Assembly: GCA_046349875.1 (NCBI GenBank)
Contig: JAXMBN010000034.1
Span: 1-57,718 of the forward strand
Origin: JAXMBN01 sp046349875
GTDB taxonomy: Bacteria > Planctomycetota > Planctomycetia > Pirellulales > Pirellulaceae
Reading direction: 5' to 3'
DNA: 57,718 bases
Shown here: positions 36,184 to 45,757 of the stretch, piece by piece
How positions within the stretch are numbered: the first letter of the stretch is position 1
Layout: each line of letters opens with the position of its first letter
The notes under the pieces: generated by a model
Seen by the model: only the letters and a program-made list of their open reading frames with translations
Told to the model about the DNA's origin: nothing
The model's database searches: none
Translations under genes and position numbers: made by a program

Positions 36184-38685
36184 GTGAGCAGCGAGGTTGT
36201 CGAAGTCCGCGGAGCGTCGCTCCATAATCTTAAGAACATAGATCTTGATCTACCTCTTGGGAAATTGGTAGCCATCGTAGGAGTGAGCGGTAGTGGCAAA
36301 TCCACTTTCGCTATGGATACTCTTTTCGCAGAAGGTCAGAGGAGATTCATCGAGAGCTTCTCCTCGCAATCGCGACGCTTCCTCAAGAAAATCGAAAAGC
36401 CAGATTTCGCCAAACTCGATCCCATCCCTGCAACGGTTGCCATTACTCGCCCAAATGTCTCCTCTAGCTCTCGCATGACCGTGGGCTTACGGAGATCGAT
36501 ACGGTTCGCCCCTTCCAAAATGGGACAATTGGTCTGCTTGCAATGCCATCGTTCGCTTCGCATGGATTCCGCAGACACCATTGCCGATTGGATTCGCTCG
36601 CAACCAACCGACGCCAAGCTCATGATCACGTTCCCGATCGTTTGGGAAGATCGTCAAGATTTGTCTTCAGCTTGAGAAACTGCAGTCCGATGGTCTATTC
36701 CGCGTCGTGATTGAAAACAAGAGTTTTCATCTGGCAGATGATGATCGACAACAGATGGCCAACATCACTCCTGATGCCGGGTCCGCTTGGGTGATCGTCG
36801 ATCGCATCACGGGAGGCATGGAAGGATCTCGAATCACGGAATCGATTCAAACGGCTCTCAGCAATTCTCCGCAGCGGATTGCCGTTCTCTCAACGCAATT
36901 GTCCGCTGAAAATCCGACGATGGACATCGATAGTCGATCGTTTGCTACGCATTGTTCGGCAGCGATCGACGATGCGTCCACTGCGAAATCGACCTACCCC
37001 TTTCCGCAACCATCGCTTCTTCTCCAAAACTTCACTGGGCGCTTGCGAGATCTGTGAAGGGAAGGATCTCGCAAAAAGACCAAACCTGTACGGAGTGTCA
37101 GGGAACAGGTTACCATCCCCATGCATTAGCCTATCGACTGCAGGGATGGACGATTGCGGATATGACCCTCCGTTCTCTTGAAGATCTCCACCATCATCTC
37201 CAAGATGGATGCCTCCCCCTTGGAACCCATCATCCCCAGGCATCTGTCGCGGGTCCTTTACTTCAAGATCTCATGCGACGCACAGGATTTGTCGTTCACA
37301 TGGGTCTTGGGCATCTCTCGAGCTCCCGATTGGCATCCACACTGAGCACTGGAGAGCTTCAACGCCTTTCGTTGACCATTGCCATGGGTTCGACCCTGAC
37401 TCAAGTTCTCTATGTCGTCGATGAACCTACGGCTTGCCTCCATCCAAGTGAAGCCAATGTCACCATCGAATCGCTTCGACAACTTCAACAAAGAGGAAAC
37501 TCAGTCCTTGTCATCACCCATGACCATCAACTGATCGCACAAGCGGATTGGATTATCGAACTCGGCCCAGGGGCAGGAGATCGCGGCGGTCAAATCCAAT
37601 TCCATGGTCCAACCCAAGACTTTCTTGCGATTCGCAATCGGCAAGACCAAATAGACGGCGATGAACAGCGCAATGAATCCAAGAAAAGAAAACCTCATGC
37701 ATGGATGTCCGTAGGAGGCCTCGAGTGCCATAACATGCATCAGCTCGATGTACAAATTCCTTTAGGCGTGCTTTGCCTACTCTGTGGCGTCAGCGGATCG
37801 GGAAAGTCAACCCTATTGGAGAAAGGACTCTTTCCACTTCTCCGAAAACACCTAAGTCATGAACGCATTCAGCAACCTCAATCTGGCACAATAACTGGCA
37901 TCGATGCGTTGGATGAGGTAGTTCTCATCGGACCGAGCGATGCATCCCGAACATCACGAAGTATCCCCGCAACGTCGCTCAAAGTCATGGACGATCTCCG
38001 CGACGTCTTTGCCGCGACCACCGACGCACGCGTCCGCAACTTCGATGCATCGTTTTTTAGCTTTAATCATCCACAGGGACGTTGCCCAACATGCCAAGGT
38101 AGTTGCATGCAAGAAATCGACATGCAATTCTTAGCAGACATTCAAATGGAGTGTACGGATTGCAAAGGGACGCGCTTTCAGCGAGATGTGCTGCAAGTAT
38201 GCTATCGCGATCGCAACATAGCCGACGTTTTAGAGATGTCGATCCAACAAGCCATTCCTTTCTTCCGCGGGTTGCCCAAAATCCAGAAGAAACTTCAACC
38301 CTTGATCGATGTGGGACTTGGTTACATCCAATTGGGACAACCTGGCAATCAACTATCGCAAGGAGAATCCCAACGCGTTCGACTCGCGGCTGCTTTCGGA
38401 TCGAACAAAAAGAACTCGACCCTTTTCTTGATCGATGAACCCACGGCGGGTCTCCATGATCGCGATGTCAACGTTCTACTCAGTTATTTTGACTCTTTGC
38501 TCTCCGCCGGTCATTCTCTGATGGTGATCGATCATCATCCGCAACTCTGGGAGCGTGCCGATTACATTCTTGAAATGGGGCCTGGTTCAGGCCAAGCGGG
38601 CGGAAAAATTATTGCACAAGGCACACCTGATCAAATCGCGAATACTGCTCATTCGCGTACCGCATCTTGGTATCGACATCGTTAG
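36184..38685 (+). pseudogene. Short UvrA-like ABC ATPase, several frame breaks
   Basis: Frame-corrected length is about 834 residues, shorter than UvrA (about 940). GTG at 36184 starts it. It has two ATPases: first Walker A GVSGSGKST (33-41) with signature LSTGELQR and VVDEPTACLHPSE; second Walker A CGVSGSGKST, zinc pair CPTCQG...CTDCKG, signature LSQGESQRVRLA and LIDEPTAGLHDRD. The coding signal changes frame near 36660, 36950, 36990, 37017 and 37060, possibly also at 36485 and 36510. The pieces in order read WEDRQD, LQLEKLQSDG, RRCVHCEID, YPFPQPSL, SKTSLGACEICEGK and TCTECQGTGY, exactly the UvrA order. It is probably an accessory UvrA-type protein; the breaks may be assembly errors. Confidence 0.78.
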
Positions 38686-38702
38686 TCAGAACAATGTAAG
38701 CC

Positions 38703-39190
38703 CTACCAGAATCGCCACCATGGTCGCTTACCAAGTGCGATGGATGCAAGATAAAAGTACGGCAGATTGTCTTCGTCGCCGTTCTCGACTCTCTTGATGA
38801 CTTTCTCGATGGGATTTACGGTTGTTTTCATTTCCAACACGACGTTTCCAACAGATGACTAACGGTACGCCATAAACCGATTCTATTTCATCCTGTGAAG
38901 CTTGCCTACAACTTCCAGCTCCATTGCGAACGAAGACTTCTCCGACGTAACACCCAATTCCAAAACCGTTCCGGCTATCTCTTCAACAGTGACCCTTTCT
39001 GCGTGAAAATCACCAAGAATCTCATCCACCTTGTCGAGACTGGCAACGGAGTAGTCAAGTACAATGCCATCGATTCCGCTGGGCTGTCTCAACAATATCT
39101 GCAGCAAAACCTGGAGCATTGGCAGGTGAAATGTCGGACTTTATTCCGCCATCGATTACGATCCATGATTCGAGCAACGAGAAACTTGTA
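38703..39190 (-). pseudogene. Hypothetical protein in three frames
   Basis: Minus-strand coding signal moves through several frames: NAPGFAADIVETAQRN, then LDYSVASLDKVDEILGDFHA, then GCYVGEVFVRNGAG with EIESVYGVPLVICWKRR, then VNPIEKVIKRVENGDEDNL, stopping at 38703-38705. These segments line up as one protein of about 150 residues, of a soluble family in which a DYS-ASL-VD motif is followed by CYVGEV. I cannot name the family reliably. One ORF of 78 codons at 38883-39119 covers the middle piece only. Confidence 0.5.
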
Positions 39191-39266
39191 AAACATCAAC
39201 GGCAATGGTGCTGCTTAAAGAAGGATGATTGAGGAACGGCTGCGAACGCTCGCTTGCTCTACTTCT

Positions 39267-39779
39267 TCAATCGTTCGTTATCTTTGGCTTCGCGTGGCAA
39301 AACTGCGGTGCCAGAGAGTCAGGAACGCCGAGGATGACAATGAGCGTATCGGGCGTCGTGCATTGCAAATAGAATTCATCGGGCATACGACCAGACACGG
39401 AAACCAATACCGGCGTTTTGGCTTTGAGTCGTTTTCCGATCTCATCGCGATCCAACCTTCTTCCCTTCAAATCAACGATTCGGTTCTGTGCGTCATCCGA
39501 AATCTGCGAAGAAGGCCGACAGTCCATCGTAAGTTGCAGAAGAGTCTCGTCAACCTGACTTGCAACTTCGGCCATTCGATCTTCGGCTTTCTCGCACCAA
39601 CTACCTCCCAAGTGATTTTCGGAATCGTCACTTGTACCAAGCATTTCTCGGAAATATTGGATGCCATAGCCGTAGCCATGATCGGCGGAACATCCTTCAA
39701 GCGCAGCGATTGGTTCCTGACCGGAAGTGACTCTGCACGAAATAAGAGTCACAATCACAAAGGTGCAAAAGGCCTTCAT
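39267..39779 (-). CDS. Secreted hypothetical protein
   Basis: A 170-residue protein with signal peptide MKAFCTFVIVTLISCRVTSG. The C-terminal part has GRRLDRDEIGKRLKAKTPVL, VSVSGRMPDEFYLQCTTPDT and LIVILGVPD, a segment I recall as common at the end of secreted planctomycete proteins. The middle has paired cysteines (C30, C62, C86). The gene appears intact, in contrast to its neighbours. Function unknown; periplasmic location predicted. Confidence 0.68.
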   Translation of the reverse strand: MKAFCTFVIVTLISCRVTSGQEPIAALEGCSADHGYGYGIQYFREMLGTSDDSENHLGGSWCEKAEDRMAEVASQVDETLLQLTMDCRPSSQISDDAQNRIVDLKGRRLDRDEIGKRLKAKTPVLVSVSGRMPDEFYLQCTTPDTLIVILGVPDSLAPQFCHAKPKITND

Positions 39780-39861
39780 ATTTGATCCTCAATCACGCAA
39801 TGATCACTCAAATGCGGTGCCAGATCGTTGACCCGAGTGAAATCGATGATTCGGGGTTGTT

Positions 39862-40350
39862 TCAAGAATTGACTTCAGTGTACCAAACGTCGCCAGTTTG
39901 AGGTTGAACCATGATGATGCGTTGATTGCCCCGATCGCGACTTTTCGACCAGTACCGGCGAACGGTTAGATTACGATCTGCATCTTGAATGCGATATTGC
40001 CGCTGAAAGCTTGGATCCAATGGGCCTTCTTGCCAATCGCTCTCGTGAAATGGATGTGTCAACCATGACTTCATAACTGCTTCGGCGAAATGAAAGTGCA
40101 AACGACGCCATCGCCATGCCATCCGCCAGTATCTTGGCAAAGAACTAGTTTTGCATCGTCCGGCAGTTCGTAACCCAGATTGTTCAAATTCTTCTTGCCA
40201 TCGAGCGTCCAGCTGGTGCTTGATGTCGGGCCACGCAAACAATAGCGGTACACACACGTAGACCGTAAGAAGATAAATCGACAATACGCCCACGGTCACC
40301 AGCCTAAGAACACGCAACGATCGACGGTAATTCACTTTGCTTTGAGACAT
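39862..40350 (-). pseudogene. Membrane-anchored hypothetical, two frame breaks
   Basis: From ATG 40350 (MSQSKVNYRRS) the product has one membrane segment (LVTVGVLSIYLLTVYVCVPL). At about 40200 the coding signal shifts to another frame reading NNLGYELPDDAKLVLCQDTGGWHGDGVVCTF, then returns near 40085 to EAVMKSWLTHPFHESDW and continues to the stop at 39862. The unshifted frame is open throughout, because the two breaks compensate, but its middle (LRTAGRCKTSSLPRYWRMAW) lacks the character of the flanks. Family not named; function unknown. Confidence 0.5.
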
Positions 40351-40390
40351 CGGAACTTCTGCTTTAGTTGAACACTGAAATGAATCAATT

Positions 40391-40941
40391 TCAGGTAGTC
40401 TTCGGCCCAACGGTTGTGCGACAGTAGGCGAACAAATCTGCACCAAACATCGTGCGATTCCAACCCAGGTACGTCACTTCAGTGTCGAAAGATATACGGG
40501 ATTGTTGAGTTTCAACAAGACATACACCCTGATCAATGTACCAATGGGGAAGTTCAACAAAATCAAACACGCAGGTATGTAGGCGAATGCCCTCCCAGCC
40601 CGCATCCCCATGCTTACCATGATACTGCATGCAAAAACTCAATGCCGCTAACAGGAACGAGTAAATAATCAAAGCTATGGTGACGGCATCCATTCTCATA
40701 GTCGTGATTCCAATACTCCTCCAAAATAGCTCGCGAGGTAGTAGGCCGATACAGCTGTAGGCAAGGATGCGAATATCGTCATCACCCAAACGGTATCGCG
40801 CACCTTCTATGATTCACCACACGCTCTTCCGAAACTGTGCGGTCGTCGTTCGAATGTCGACATTCAGTCCGCAACTCGGGCATATACGTTCCGACGACGG
40901 ACGACGTTCATCTCGCAATTCTTGCACGTTGCAAAGTCCAT
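40391..40941 (-). pseudogene. Zinc-ribbon membrane protein, frame-broken
   Basis: The start at 40941 reads MDFATCKNCEMNV, then in another frame ICPSCGLNVDIRTTTAQFRK, making a CXXC...CXXC zinc ribbon. Next, in a third frame, RDTVWVMTIFASLPTAVSAYY and LASYFGG form a membrane segment, and finally DAVTIALIIYSFLLAAL and GIRLHTCVFDFVELPHWYI run to the stop at 40391. The order ribbon, membrane segments, soluble tail is coherent for one protein of about 180 residues. At least three single-base changes are needed to join it. Confidence 0.5.
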
Positions 40942-41080
40942 TGCATCTCCATTTCAACTCACAAAAATGCAACCATCCTGGTATCGCCAGAGATGTCACC
41001 AATCGCCAAAAAATCCGATCGAATGATTCAGTGCACGGCTCGACTCGAAACTTGACCATGCATTTAGCAACGGCCTCAGT

Positions 41081-41310
41081 TTACTTGATCTTTCGACGCT
41101 TGTGAATCGTCGCGAAAAGCCAGTGTGCCAACTCGGAACGAATATCGGCATGCGGACGAAAGACGAGATCGGAAACGTTTTCCCAAGCTTGAATATCGAC
41201 TCTCGTCATTCGATGAAAAGGTAATCACATCCAGTATCTTCAGTAAAAGCGTTGGCAATAGCAGCTCGAATGTTGATCGTGTTAGACGTATGAATCTCGA
41301 TAGATCGCAT
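41081..41310 (-). pseudogene. Small hypothetical protein, one frame break
   Basis: ATG at 41310 opens MRSIEIHTSNTINIRAAIA and NAFTEDTGCDYLFI. After a one-base shift at TTTTCATCGAATGACG the signal continues RVDIQAWENVSDLVF and RPHADIRSELAHWLF to TAA at 41081-41083. The repaired protein has about 76 residues and no membrane segment. Another 153-codon open frame covers the same DNA (41076-41537), but its composition is less protein-like. Family unknown. Confidence 0.4.
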
Positions 41311-41330
41311 TGTTTCACTATTGAATTCTT

Positions 41331-41755
41331 GAATTGCCTGTCCGATAGATCGCAATAATATAGCCGTACTTCTACGAGCGTCTCAATCAGTTTAGGTTGG
41401 AACCAATGCATCAACGTTGTGTGGTGCACGTACATCTGACTGTTTTGAGATTGGGTGAAAGCCGAGCTAACGACGAAAAATTGCGTCCCTTGAATTCGGC
41501 ACTTGAAGTCGGATACGCCCAGATACCACAACAACACGGCGAGACAACTCGGGGATTTCTACAATTTTATTATGAGATGTGGATAGGAAACATAGAGTTC
41601 ACTGCTGGAAGATATCGAGCGAATTTCGAGGTCATGGTTTGCGAGAATGTCGAAGCGGATAATGACGCAGTCCGAAAAGGACTGCGATGAACTCCAAACA
41701 GAACTATGAGTAGCCCCAAACACATCCAGCGTTTCAATGCGATCTTCTCCTTCAC
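41331..41755 (-). other. Unclear coding region
   Basis: A possible signal sequence starts at 41755 (MKEKIALKRWMCLGLLIVLFG) and stops after 61 codons at 41570. Downstream, fragments in two frames look protein-like, for example LAVLLWYLGVSDFKCRIQG and MHWFQPKLIETLVEVRLYY. They may be parts of one secreted protein broken by indels. I cannot reconstruct a single frame, so no gene is claimed. Confidence 0.3.
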
Positions 41756-41803
41756 TGAAAATTTCGATGACTGTTTGCTACCCCAATAGTCCCAATCAAA
41801 ATA

Positions 41804-42317
41804 TTAGCTGACCTGCTTTTTCGCTTCATCCCTTTTATCTGCCCAGAACGCCAGAAATTGATGCTTTGGTGAGAATCCTATAAAGTCAGTCGCAAACTTT
41901 TCAAAGATCGCGTGATTTGCCCATAACATTATCGGCATCAAATCCATGGCATACCTGGTTAGCACCGAAGATTTCAAGGACACGGATAGGCTCAACAAGC
42001 ACGGTCCAACGTCGAATCCAATCTAGCTCTATCATTGCGATTCCTGAGTTGCCGCCAACGATACAATGACCCAAGATAATAGCAATGGAATTCCAAAACA
42101 GCAATGAAAATAGAACTCGAACACCTTGTAAACCAAACGCATGATAAGAGGTAGCAATCATCCAGTGTACCCGAATGGACGCTCCTGCCGCTTCCGCGTC
42201 TCGAATCTCGGCATCGAAAAAGAATGCAGTGAAGGCAATGGTAAAGTGCAGAGAAAGCGACCAAGCCAAAGAAGCAGGTTCTTTGCGGTCCGTGGCTGTT
42301 GAAAGCAACGTCGACAC
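41804..42317 (-). pseudogene. Hypothetical membrane protein, probably frame-broken
   Basis: The frame from 42317 encodes 138 residues with hydrophobic stretches (LAWSLSLHFTIAFTAFFF, LQGVRVLFSLLFWNSIAIIL). After about residue 120 the signal seems to pass to the neighbouring frame, which ends FATDFIGFSPKHQFLAFWA and KRDEAKKQVS at 41804. Repaired, it would be a protein of about 170 residues with two or three membrane helices and a basic cytoplasmic tail. Family not recognised. Confidence 0.42.
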
Positions 42318-42392
42318 ACGCCACCATAAGCGCCTCAGGGTCGATGGCTGAACGCTCGTGGAACACGATGGACATCTGCAACCAGGTTCATG

Positions 42393-42953
42393 TTATTTCC
42401 CGTTGTCCTGCTCGTTCTTCGCAGAGTTAACGCTGCGCTCTCCTTCATTCCCCAAGTTCAGGATTGTGTTTCGCAGAAGATCCAGCGCGATGGTTAGCCA
42501 TCGCCAATCACCATGATGGACCATATGATCATGGTTATTTGACCGACGTGATAGGATAAGTGTGTAATCGAGCGAGTCACCGCTTGCGGAATCGTGTGTG
42601 GTTCTCCACGAATTTTAATGACTGCCCCAATATTCTGATCATCAATGGATTCGAGAGCCTCTCGCGGGCTTTCCACCCAGAGTAAAAATACTCCATCAGC
42701 GAATTGCGTGATCGCCCTCCCAATCCCAAAACTCCTGATCGCGATCACGATCAGGCTTTTCTCCATCGGCTGTCAAGAAGTCCGTCCAGCGGCTCCAGGT
42801 TTCTCCGAGGTGTACGTAATATGACAGCGACAGAATTGATGCCCGGTGCAGGTCGTGAAGGAATAGCTCGTCATCGGTAAGTTGAACAATAGTAGCGTCA
42901 ATCATCTGCCGGTACGATTTGACGGTATCCCTCACAGCACCGAGCCATGCCAA
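42393..42953 (-). pseudogene. DinB/DUF1572 family protein, two frame breaks
   Basis: The N-terminal part reads DTVKSYRQMIDATIVQLTDD and SRWTDFLTADGEKPDRDRD with QEFWDWEGD. After a shift near 42700 it continues as ALESIDDQNIGAVIKIRGEP, HTIPQAVTRSITHLSYHVGQ and, after a second shift near 42530, MVHHGDWRWLTIALDLLRN to a stop at 42393-42395. This is the DUF1572/DinB four-helix fold, with histidines in THLSYHVGQ in the position of metal ligands. Such proteins bind divalent metals and some are thiol transferases. Repaired length about 186 residues. The unrelated parts of each single frame show it cannot be read without repair. Confidence 0.68.
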
Positions 42954-43093
42954 GTCGTTGTCAATTCCTCATGCTTGAACTCTAATATCAGCGACGATCT
43001 CTCGACGGCGACGAGAGAGCATCGATTCTAATACACCTAAACTCGCTTGCAGAGGCATTTTTTGCAAGTAGAAAAAGTATTTCCATCGACGAT

Positions 43094-43124
43094 GAACGCC
43101 AATTCATATCGAACTAAAGCGTTC
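43094..43124. repeat. Spacer hairpin
   Basis: GAACGC (43094-43099) and GCGTTC (43119-43124) enclose a 19-base loop. It lies in the 190-bp spacer after the phosphatase gene. The strand opposite reads GCCCGAACGCTTTAGTTCGAT, similar to the spacer element near 55.3 kb. Confidence 0.45.
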
Positions 43125-43143
43125 GGGCAATCCGTAGGTGCCT

Positions 43144-43555
43144 TCAACGATTATAGACGCGTTTGATATGTGTCCATAGTATTGGCGACACGTCATTCGG
43201 AGCGTCGTCAATCAACTCCATCAAGCATTCATCAAAAATCGCGATTCGTAAGCACTGCCGACGCGATCGATGAAAGTGGCTCAGCGCCCGCGCTACAAGC
43301 CACAAGCGTCCTGATCTCATGTCGAACCATCGAAACAATAGTTTGATCGCTATGGCAATCAGCCAATCCGGGTTACCATCACCATCGTTGATCGGAAAGC
43401 GGCAACAGATCAATTCACGACCGAGCTCAGCTGGCTTTTCGTTGATGGCAAGATCGACAACAGCCCGAATGCCATTATCGTAAAGCATCCTAAGATCGCG
43501 AGCATCCCATGCGGTTACCGACGTACAGATGATTCGGACAAACGTTACGGATCAC
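43144..43555 (-). pseudogene. Dual-specificity phosphatase-like protein, broken
   Basis: GTG at 43555 opens VIRNVCPNHLYVGNRM; the signal then shifts to DARDLRMLYDNGIRAVVDLA and INEKPAELGRELICCRFPIN. Near 43300 another frame reads TLVACSAG, the start of the CX5R phosphatase loop, before returning to AIFDECLMELIDDAPNDV and the stop at 43144. The order matches planctomycete dual-specificity phosphatases of about 137 residues. The invariant arginine after CSAG is not visible in any frame: the DNA there gives LSHF or AEPL. This may be an effect of the break or a loss of activity. Confidence 0.6.
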
Positions 43556-43717
43556 GTGAGCTTCTCCGATCACATCTGAGTGCTATAGACTCTCCTCAAT
43601 TCTTGCGTTTGCTTTCAGGAAGAGTCAGTACATGACTTTTTCTCATTGATTTTGGTGCAAGTGGAATACCTCATGGAGCACTTTTCATCCTTCGTTGAGT
43701 CTAAGCTTTGCTAGACA

Positions 43718-44283
43718 TCAGAGTTTGGAAAAGCCCTCGGGGAGTTTTGATCGACAAAGTAGCGCTTTCAAGTTTGATCTAAATCCCTTGGCGAGTAACT
43801 GTGAGCAGTAATCTCCGAGCAATGTGGAGTAGTCTGGCATCATCTCTGCGAAAGCCTCGGGGTTCAAGTTCGGATTCACGGCGTAATGGATATCCGATCC
43901 AATGAACCAGTGAAGTAGTTTTGCAAGAATCGATCTTACCCCCAATAACTCGATCGCCACATGCCTTCGAAGCCATGCGAAGATAAGTAGGTCGGGCGGA
44001 TCAGCATCCCCAAGAAAAAGAAGCCTGCGCGATGGGGCCATCCATGCTCTTAGATCTGCCAAGCATGGCAGACCAGGTCGTCCCAGAATAGCAACGTCGC
44101 GTCCCAAAATCTGATGGATAATCTTCGTAGTTGCATGGAATCTCGTTGCGTAGACCAGACATGAAGCTGCTCTTCCACGTTTCCGTACTGGCATGATGGC
44201 AGGTCGGTCCCCAGCTTGAAAAATTCGTCTTCCTGGTCTTCAAACCATTTCTCAATGGATGCGGCGAGATCGTTAAACATAAC
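43718..44283 (-). pseudogene. Hypothetical protein with Toprim-like strand, one break
   Basis: ATG at 44283 opens MFNDLAASIEKWFEDQEDEF and continues QYGNVEEQLHVWSTQRDSMQ. After a shift near 44120 it reads VAILGRPGLPCLADLRAW and RRLLFLGDADPPDLLIFAWL, then runs to the stop at 43718. Repaired length is about 189 residues, soluble. FLGDADPPDLLIFAWLR resembles the DXD strand of Toprim domains (as in Spo11/topoisomerase VI), but the preceding glutamate motif is not evident. No certain function. Confidence 0.5.
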
Positions 44284-44339
44284 TGGGGTGGAGACGATGC
44301 GATGGAGAAACAATTTTCAAGTAGTTCAAATGTTGTGGC

Positions 44340-44836
44340 GAGCTTCACTGAGTTATTAACAGCGAGCGAGGATCCCTGGCTGCCATGTTGGATAGCGAAT
44401 CCATCGTTCGAAGCACGAGCACGTGGGTATAACTTCACTACGCACGAGAGGTTTAAAACTTCTTCTATCTCGGAGTGAGGAAGCATCTTACGAAGCCGAT
44501 CACCTCTGCTGAGTCAGCAGTTTTGTATAACTGAATCTGCGGAATGTCCTTAAGGGCCTGACAGCTTCTCGATTGCCTTGTCGTTGTAACGAGGCCACTC
44601 AAACGAACCAATACAATTTCTCCACAATCGTCCGTTTCAACGAGGATTCCCATGTCAGCAAGCTTTTTTTCGTCGTCACTGTCGATCGTAGTACGTTTCC
44701 AATGGACATAAACGCCTGCACCACAATGTGGGCATACCGTGTCCCCTAGCGGTGTGCTCGCTGATACGATCATCTGTTTTCCGCACACATTGCAATGATG
44801 CGGAAATCCTTCGGATGTTCGGGTGGAAGTATTCAT
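44340..44836 (-). pseudogene. Zinc-ribbon/LRR-like hypothetical, frame-broken
   Basis: From ATG 44836 (MNTSTRTSEGFPHH) the protein has a zinc ribbon with CNVCGK and CPHCGAG, then KKLADMGILVETDDCGEIVL and LKDIPQIQLY, which resemble leucine-rich repeats. The open frame stops at 44465, but a second frame continues DRLRKMLPHSEIEEVLNLSC, another LRR-like unit, to about 44340. So the C-terminus is probably displaced by one indel near 44500. Cytoplasmic; function unknown. A longer start at 44890 is possible. Confidence 0.55.
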
Positions 44837-44961
44837 TGCGAATGAGACTTTGATGCCCCTGCCTTCAACGTTAAGAAACCAATCATCCATCCTGCCGAAG
44901 TCAACTCCTTAGATCGAGAGCTCCGTTACTCTCTATTGGTTTAACGATTATAACGTCACCA

Positions 44962-44992
44962 CCAGACTTGGATCAAAGTTTTCGGTCTGGTC
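44962..44992. repeat. Spacer hairpin
   Basis: ACCAGAC (44962-44968) and GTCTGGT (44986-44992) form a perfect seven-base stem with a 17-base loop. It is flanked by GTTTAAC at 44939-44945, which fits the RYYYAAC integron core pattern, about 50 bp before the next minus-strand gene. Confidence 0.5.
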
Positions 44993-45068
44993 ACGGGGAT
45001 AGCCTTGCTAGTAGTTCACAATCCGTGTCCTACCGATAACGCAATCAACGCAACAGTGTGTATGCCCA

Positions 45069-45425
45069 TCAGGAACCTGACGATCCTTCGATCTGATCGA
45101 TAGAAGGATTCGCCGCATCGGCTTTTGGCACGGCATTGCTAGGGTGGATGAACTCGCAATGATCAAGCAATTGCTCCAGCCGATCGTCGAGAACGACATC
45201 AGGTTTTGGTAGGAAGCTAATGAAGCAGTCCGCGATCCCCAATTCGATTGCTACTTCGCGAGAGTACTCAGCACCGCCGCGACTCCAACAATAGAGCATA
45301 TTTCCAATATTATGTTGGTCGCGAACATATCGGATCGCATGGGGTATTGGTATGCGTTTTGTACCGAAGGTTCTAATCAGCGTGTCGTCGACGTCAACGA
45401 AGATCACAGTCTCTTTCTTTTGCAT
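45069..45425 (-). CDS. HAD-like hydrolase
   Basis: A 118-residue short HAD-family protein. ATG at 45425 (MQKKETVIFVD) is preferred to one four codons upstream. Motif I is DVDDTLIRT with both catalytic aspartates, motif II is within LYCWSRGGAEYSRE, and motifs III/IV are PKPDVVLDD. No cap domain is present. It probably dephosphorylates a small metabolite or a macromolecule; the substrate is unknown. The gene is intact, unlike most neighbours. A hairpin spacer follows its stop. Confidence 0.78.
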   Translation of the reverse strand: MQKKETVIFVDVDDTLIRTFGTKRIPIPHAIRYVRDQHNIGNMLYCWSRGGAEYSREVAIELGIADCFISFLPKPDVVLDDRLEQLLDHCEFIHPSNAVPKADAANPSIDQIEGSSGS

Positions 45426-45433
45426 GGTATGGG

Positions 45434-45616
45434 TCACAAATGGGCTAGGGACTTCTGTCTTTCGATCTCAGCTAAACTTTGGAAGGGAACTCGAAATTGG
45501 AAATCGGAGTTGATCTTGTCGTTTGTTGCGGGCTCGCTAATTCGCAATCTGGCTTGGCTTCGACATTCCAAACAGAAGAATACCGAAATGATGCTAGACG
45601 GCGGAGTTGATGCCAC
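45434..45616 (-). CDS. Possible small hypothetical protein
   Basis: A 60-codon frame with CLECRSQARLRISEPATNDK and FRVPFQSLAEIERQKSLA has plausible protein character but no family. A competing 64-codon frame from 45666 covers the same bases. The 332-bp gap between the HAD gene and the alpha/beta hydrolase contains nothing better. Treat as uncertain. Confidence 0.25.
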   Translation of the reverse strand: MASTPPSSIISVFFCLECRSQARLRISEPATNDKINSDFQFRVPFQSLAEIERQKSLAHL

Positions 45617-45757
45617 AAAAATGGAATTCGTCCGAGGTAAAAATTCTGTATCTCGCTTAGCTTCATCGCTGCATCATCGAGTTAGGCCATTTAAATTCCT
45701 ATCATGGCGTTTGCGTTTCGGAATTTCTCCACTCTTCATGGATACTCGCCAAAGGAT

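Noticed and set aside
41076..41537. 153-codon minus-strand open frame
   Set aside because: A different frame in the same DNA gives better protein character (SIEIHTSNTINIRAAIA and ADIRSELAHWLFATIH), so the long frame is probably accidental.
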